Shown: piece by piece, positions 43,001 to 45,895 of the stretch
Layout of the letters: each line of letters begins with the position of its first letter
How positions within the stretch are numbered: the stretch's first letter is position 1
Assembly (NCBI GenBank): GCA_029257335.1
Contig: JARIBV010000122.1
Span: 1 to 45,895, forward strand
Reading direction: 5' to 3'
DNA: 45,895 nt
Source of the DNA: Faecousia sp.
GTDB lineage: Bacteria; Bacillota; Clostridia; Oscillospirales; Oscillospiraceae
The notes under the pieces: generated by a model
What the model saw: the letters and a program-made list of their open reading frames with translations, nothing else
Database searches by the model: none
Told to the model about the DNA's origin: nothing
Program-made: the position numbers and the translations under genes

Positions 43001-45895
43001 CGAGGCAAATACCTATTTGGTAACCTATGCCAATGATCCGGAAAATGTCTATGCATTGGGAGGAAATCCCCTGATCCCCGATAAAAAATATATGCCCGAG
43101 CGCAACGCCATCAACTCGGTCAATGGGGATGCTGTGAGCAAGGTGCAGTTTGCAGCCATTCGTAATGCAGCCGCTTCCCGGTTCACTGTCAAGAATGTAA
43201 CCACGGGAGAAGAGCTGATGGAAGCACTTCCCGGTGCAGTAGGCGCGGCTTACTTCCAGCCTGCGTCCGGCCGCTGGAACAGCAATGGCTACACATTGAA
43301 AGCCAATTTTGTTCCCAAGGGGGCAGCGGAAGGAAACCAGCTTCTTGTGAATCTGGCTCTGGCACCTGAGTATTACGCAGATGCCGAAGGGAACATCCGC
43401 TGGGATGCTCTGGGCAAGGGCGCCAACTTCGGCCTGCCTCTGGTTGTGGATAACACTGCCCCTGTTCTGGAGAATGTCTCTCTTAGCTTCACTGACAATA
43501 CCCTGCATGTCACTGCTTCCGATAACCAGTATATTGCGGCTGTAGCGCTGTTCAACAAGAGCGGCACGAAGGTGCATACGGCTGCCGGTTCGGCTGCGGA
43601 TATCAAACCCGGGGAGACGGCGGAATATGTTCTGGATCTGTCCAATGTAAACGGCAAGAAATTTGCCTTGCAGGTCATGGACTACGCCATGAATACCACC
43701 ACTTATATGATTGAAATGGAGCTTGGTGAGCAACAGCCTCTTCCTGAAATGATGGCATTCACCATGAAATCCAAGTACTGGTTTGCATTTGACAAGAATA
43801 CGGAATATGACAAAGACGCCCCCCAAGGACTTGCATCTTACAGCCCCACCAACAAAATGTTTACAGCAGCTACCATCGCCGACCACATTGTTCTTGCTGC
43901 AACGGAAAACGGTGACCTGTATGCCATGCCCGAAGATGATCTGGCTGAAGAGAATCTGATCTGCAACACCGGTCTGCTGATCAGCGACATGGCTTACAAC
44001 AGAGCAGACGGCAATGTCTATGCTGTCAGTGACGGTAAGCTGTATACCGTGGACAAGCTTACCGGGAAACCCACCGAAGTGGGAAAGATTGGGATTCTTA
44101 CCAACACACTGGCATGCGATGCAGATGGTACCTTCTACTGTAATCAGTATGGTACTCCTGCAATTTATAAGTTTACCCTGAATACGATTGCTGCCCCAGA
44201 ACTTCTTGGTACGGCGGACAGCAAAATCGAGTCCAAGTATATTCAGGCAATGGAGATCAATCCCAACACCAACATGCTTTGCTGGAATTCCTATTATACG
44301 AAGCTTCAGGACTTTATGGGCATGACCTTTGAGATTGGTTATTCCTACTATGTTGAGATGGACACCAAGACAGGGCAGGCCACGGTTTATCATGATCTGT
44401 GGGAAGAGATCAGCAGCCTGATTATTCCGGAACGCACTTCCGGTGGCGGCTGGGCCAATCCAACGGATCAGATTTCCGGAATTCAGCTGTCCCGGGATGC
44501 CCTCAATGTTCTTAAAGGCACCACAAAGCAACTGTCTGCTGTGGTTCAGCCATGGACTGCGAAAGACCGCACGGTGACCTGGACCTCTGCTGATGAAAAT
44601 ATTGCCACGGTAGACGACAGAGGTGTTGTGACCGGTGTCGGGGTAGGTACGACCACGGTGACTGCGGCATCTGTTCTGGACCCCACGGTTACCGCGCAGT
44701 GTAGCGTAACCGTTGAAACTCTGGATGTTACAGCAAAGGGCCTGCTTCAGGATCGGGAAGGCCATCCCGTGTTCTTCACCTGGAACATGGGGGAGGAAGA
44801 TACCTGGACACCCGGCGCAGCAGTGGACACCAATATGGTTTCTGCAACCTTTGACACGGACAAGAAGTTCTACTATATTCAGGAAGATTCTTCCGGTCTG
44901 CTGATGCACAAGGTTGGCGAGGATGGCACCACTGTTGCCACCTCCGAGACCAATGGTGCAGGGGTGCCCCTGTGGGATATGGCCTACAGCTCCTACTTCT
45001 CTAAGAATGGTCCAACTCTGGTTTCCTCTATTTACGGATATTATTTCCTGTCTCCCAAGGACCCCATGAATCTGGATAGCAAGGCGTTTGATCTTCAGGA
45101 TCGCTGTGAATATCTGACCGCCATTACCTCTCTGGGGTATGAGGAATATCCCGATAAGGATACCGGCGAGCTGCTGAATACGGAGCATGTGGTACTTCTG
45201 GCTAAGAATGGAACCGTGTTCCACTTCTGGATTTATGAAGACGGTGACTCCATGAGTGCATGGCTGGGCAGCTATCCCAGCAATCTGAATCTGCCTTTTG
45301 CAGGCTATAACAACCTGGACAAGATGTATTGCTCCCTGGTGCCTGGCAATCATGGCACGCTGTACCTGTCCTATTTTACCGGTGAAGCCAATGAATTGTA
45401 CCGCCTGGTCTTTGACCCGGTCAAAGAAGAGTATACAGCTGATTTGGTGGGCAACTTTGGAGATGGAGTCTGGCCGGTTGTTCTTACAGAAGTGATCGAA
45501 AATGCGGCACCCGAAAATAAGACGGGTCCTGTAGCAAGTGAAAAGATGAAATCTGTGGTAGTCACTGAGGCCGACCTGCAGGCTGCGGCAGAGGCCATGG
45601 AAAACAATACCGCCAATCAAATCTTTGAAGGTACGCAGGAAGCCCAGGATGCGAAATCTGAGATCCAATCTACTTCCAAGGTAGAAGAGGGCGAAAAGAC
45701 CGTCACCGTTACGGTGACAGCCAAGGATGCGGCCGGTGCCGACATTGCTTCCAACAATGCTTTGATGCGGGTAAGCTATGACACTTCCAAGCTGGAATTG
45801 ACGGATGCCACCATCCACGGAGCTTATACCTCCAAGGTTCAGGCAGAGGGCAAGGTCACCTTTGGCTATGTCTCTCTGGATGAAATCCCTGCGGG
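40059..45895 (+). CDS. giant secreted subtilase (S8) with dockerin-like and Big2 modules, 3' end off the window
   Basis: A cell-envelope or secreted serine protease of the lactocepin/C5a-peptidase type; at least 1945 residues are read without a stop. In order: signal peptide (about 1-30, ending VRA-AEES), an I9-like prodomain (about 55-160), the S8 domain with D206 (VIDTGID), H296 (EHGSHVSG) and S652 (GTSMSAP), a PA insert (about 460-560), and an Fn3-like domain interrupted by a dockerin-like EF-hand pair (D832-D843 and D865-D876). Further on are propeller-like repeats, a Big2 domain (about 1472-1556), another such region, and a possible cohesin-like start at about 1875. AAAAGGAG lies 6 nt before ATG 40059. 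A long open frame on the opposite strand is judged a shadow. Confidence 0.9.
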   Translation, partial: MMEKNLLNRLLSLMLVAAVLLGFAIPVRAAEESATVRFQQVDNSAVTATLPGHEPVCSPEEDTYAPTDVVRVSIVLEKESTVAAGFAMDDIAENASAMAYRQELQTQQQKITTTIEKCLAQKLDVVWNLTLAANLISADVEYGQIEAIEKVPGVEKVLIETRYEPAVVDQEETNDPNMATSSKQIGSGIAWASGYTGAGARIAVIDTGIDTAHQSFSNEGYQYSLAYQAGESGLPLEEYVMKLNLLDVEEVASVADQLNVEIDPAKSFLSAKLPFAYNYVDKSYYVTHKEDKQTEHGSHVSGIAAANAYIPKQDGTFAKALDVVKVQGVAPDAQIITMKVFGKSGGAYDADYMAAIEDAVVLGCDSVNLSLGSGSAGGSRNATAEYQAIMENLTKAGIVVCMSAGNNGSWVDNAMNTGRLYADDVNMHTAGSPGTYTNSLAIASVDNDGATGLFIGVKDILAVYSESDYSNQPMATLAGEQEYILIDGYGTPEQWAAVGDALKGKVAMCSRGEIAFAMKGNHAVDAGAIATVVYNNAPGVINMDLTDYKKTAPFVSITQSAGKAFRDNGEAVTDETGKVLYYTGTMTISEGVGSSQFDSEFYTMSPFSSWGVPGSLELKPEITAPGGSIYSVFGQTPDGGGFDKYESMSGTSMSAPQVSGMAALVAQYIRENDLTEKTGMTPRQLAQSLLMSTAVPMIDGKSGSYFPVIQQGAGLGNVGAAVNADSYITMDENATKSHADGKVKVELGDDPQRTGVYNFSFRINNLTGNEKAFALSADFFTQKLFEDYANNKNNENQKAFYMDATTVSVPVNVTWEVDGKVLEPSDLVRGLDFDGNGAVNAADGQALLDHVVDDTKTIKNQDKADLDKDGDVDTQDAYLFFKNLGTGTVVVPGNGSKKINVKVTLTDAWQEYLETATNGVYVEGYVFAESMASAEGVEGTVHSIPVLGFYGSWSDPSMYDAGILATYRTGEDCRMPYLGNIEANTYLVTYANDPENVYALGGNPLIPDKKYMPERNAINSVNGDAVSKVQFAAIRNAAASRFTVKNVTTGEELMEALPGAVGAAYFQPASGRWNSNGYTLKANFVPKGAAEGNQLLVNLALAPEYYADAEGNIRWDALGKGANFGLPLVVDNTAPVLENVSLSFTDNTLHVTASDNQYIAAVALFNKSGTKVHTAAGSAADIKPGETAEYVLDLSNVNGKKFALQVMDYAMNTTTYMIEMELGEQQPLPEMMAFTMKSKYWFAFDKNTEYDKDAPQGLASYSPTNKMFTAATIADHIVLAATENGDLYAMPEDDLAEENLICNTGLLISDMAYNRADGNVYAVSDGKLYTVDKLTGKPTEVGKIGILTNTLACDADGTFYCNQYGTPAIYKFTLNTIAAPELLGTADSKIESKYIQAMEINPNTNMLCWNSYYTKLQDFMGMTFEIGYSYYVEMDTKTGQATVYHDLWEEISSLIIPERTSGGGWANPTDQISGIQLSRDALNVLKGTTKQLSAVVQPWTAKDRTVTWTSADENIATVDDRGVVTGVGVGTTTVTAASVLDPTVTAQCSVTVETLDVTAKGLLQDREGHPVFFTWNMGEEDTWTPGAAVDTNMVSATFDTDKKFYYIQEDSSGLLMHKVGEDGTTVATSETNGAGVPLWDMAYSSYFSKNGPTLVSSIYGYYFLSPKDPMNLDSKAFDLQDRCEYLTAITSLGYEEYPDKDTGELLNTEHVVLLAKNGTVFHFWIYEDGDSMSAWLGSYPSNLNLPFAGYNNLDKMYCSLVPGNHGTLYLSYFTGEANELYRLVFDPVKEEYTADLVGNFGDGVWPVVLTEVIENAAPENKTGPVASEKMKSVVVTEADLQAAAEAMENNTANQIFEGTQEAQDAKSEIQSTSKVEEGEKTVTVTVTAKDAAGADIASNNALMRVSYDTSKLELTDATIHGAYTSKVQAEGKVTFGYVSLDEIPA

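Noticed and set aside
41166..45818. A 1550-codon open frame on the - strand opposite the giant protease gene
   Set aside because: The + strand frame has a signal peptide, catalytic triad and known modules; the opposite frame has no recognisable domain. It arises from the codon bias of the coding strand.
1..45895. CRISPR arrays, insertion sequences, prophage, tRNA or rRNA genes
   Set aside because: No regularly spaced repeats, transposase or integrase frames, or tRNA/rRNA-like stretches were found on reading both strands.

Overview
The window looks like a chromosomal segment of a low-oxygen, Gram-positive gut Clostridium relative, most likely an Oscillospiraceae-type (Clostridia) bacterium. 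The reasons are strong AGGAGG-type ribosome binding sites, butyrate kinase next to phosphotransbutyrylase, a ferredoxin-dependent 2-oxoacid oxidoreductase, a GlgC/GlgD pair, a T-box before trpS, an L27 with the Firmicutes N-terminal extension plus its protease Prp, RqcP/YabO, and HemZ. I see no phage, insertion sequence, rRNA, tRNA or CRISPR. Family assignments are by motif reading, not by database search.

Layout. (1) 86-5749, + strand: buk-ptb-iorA-iorB-aminotransferase, which reads as a fermentation module turning amino-acid-derived 2-oxoacids into acyl-CoA, acyl-phosphate, free acid and ATP. (2) 16274-5859, - strand: a tight nine-gene run recJ-rel-dtd-MBL-hemZ-amidohydrolase-yabM-like flippase-hup-rqcP, starting at a good promoter under a palindrome and ending at a hairpin at 5803. 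(3) 16438-18102: a solitary two-domain acyltransferase-like gene and a convergent SDR reductase sharing a bidirectional terminator. (4) 18540-26447, + strand: glycogen operon glgB-glgC-glgD-glgA, then a GH13 alpha-glucan hydrolase and a 58-residue cysteine-containing protein. The GlgB homologue lacks two invariant GH13 active-site aspartates. (5) 35742-26578, - strand: trpS with a T-box whose specifier is TGG, overlapping cca and pth2, an LtaS-like membrane phosphotransferase/sulfatase, glyS, an exported M23 peptidase whose SD lies inside a terminator-like hairpin, and an apparently degenerate radical-SAM/SPASM protein. (6) 36035-39570, + strand: rplU-prp-rpmA with an L21-type leader, obg, and an AraC regulator with an extra N-terminal cupin-like region. 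(7) 40059 to the window end: a giant secreted subtilase (at least 1945 residues, cut by the window edge) with a prodomain, PA insert, a dockerin-like EF-hand pair apparently nested in an Fn3-like domain, a Big2 domain and a possible cohesin-like domain at the edge.

Regulatory structure worth attention: a palindrome shared by the buk upstream region and the SDR/glgB intergenic region; a 19-nt box shared, in the same register to -35/-10, by the promoters of glgB and the giant protease; a palindrome on the recJ -35; and the SD-sequestering hairpin before the M23 gene.
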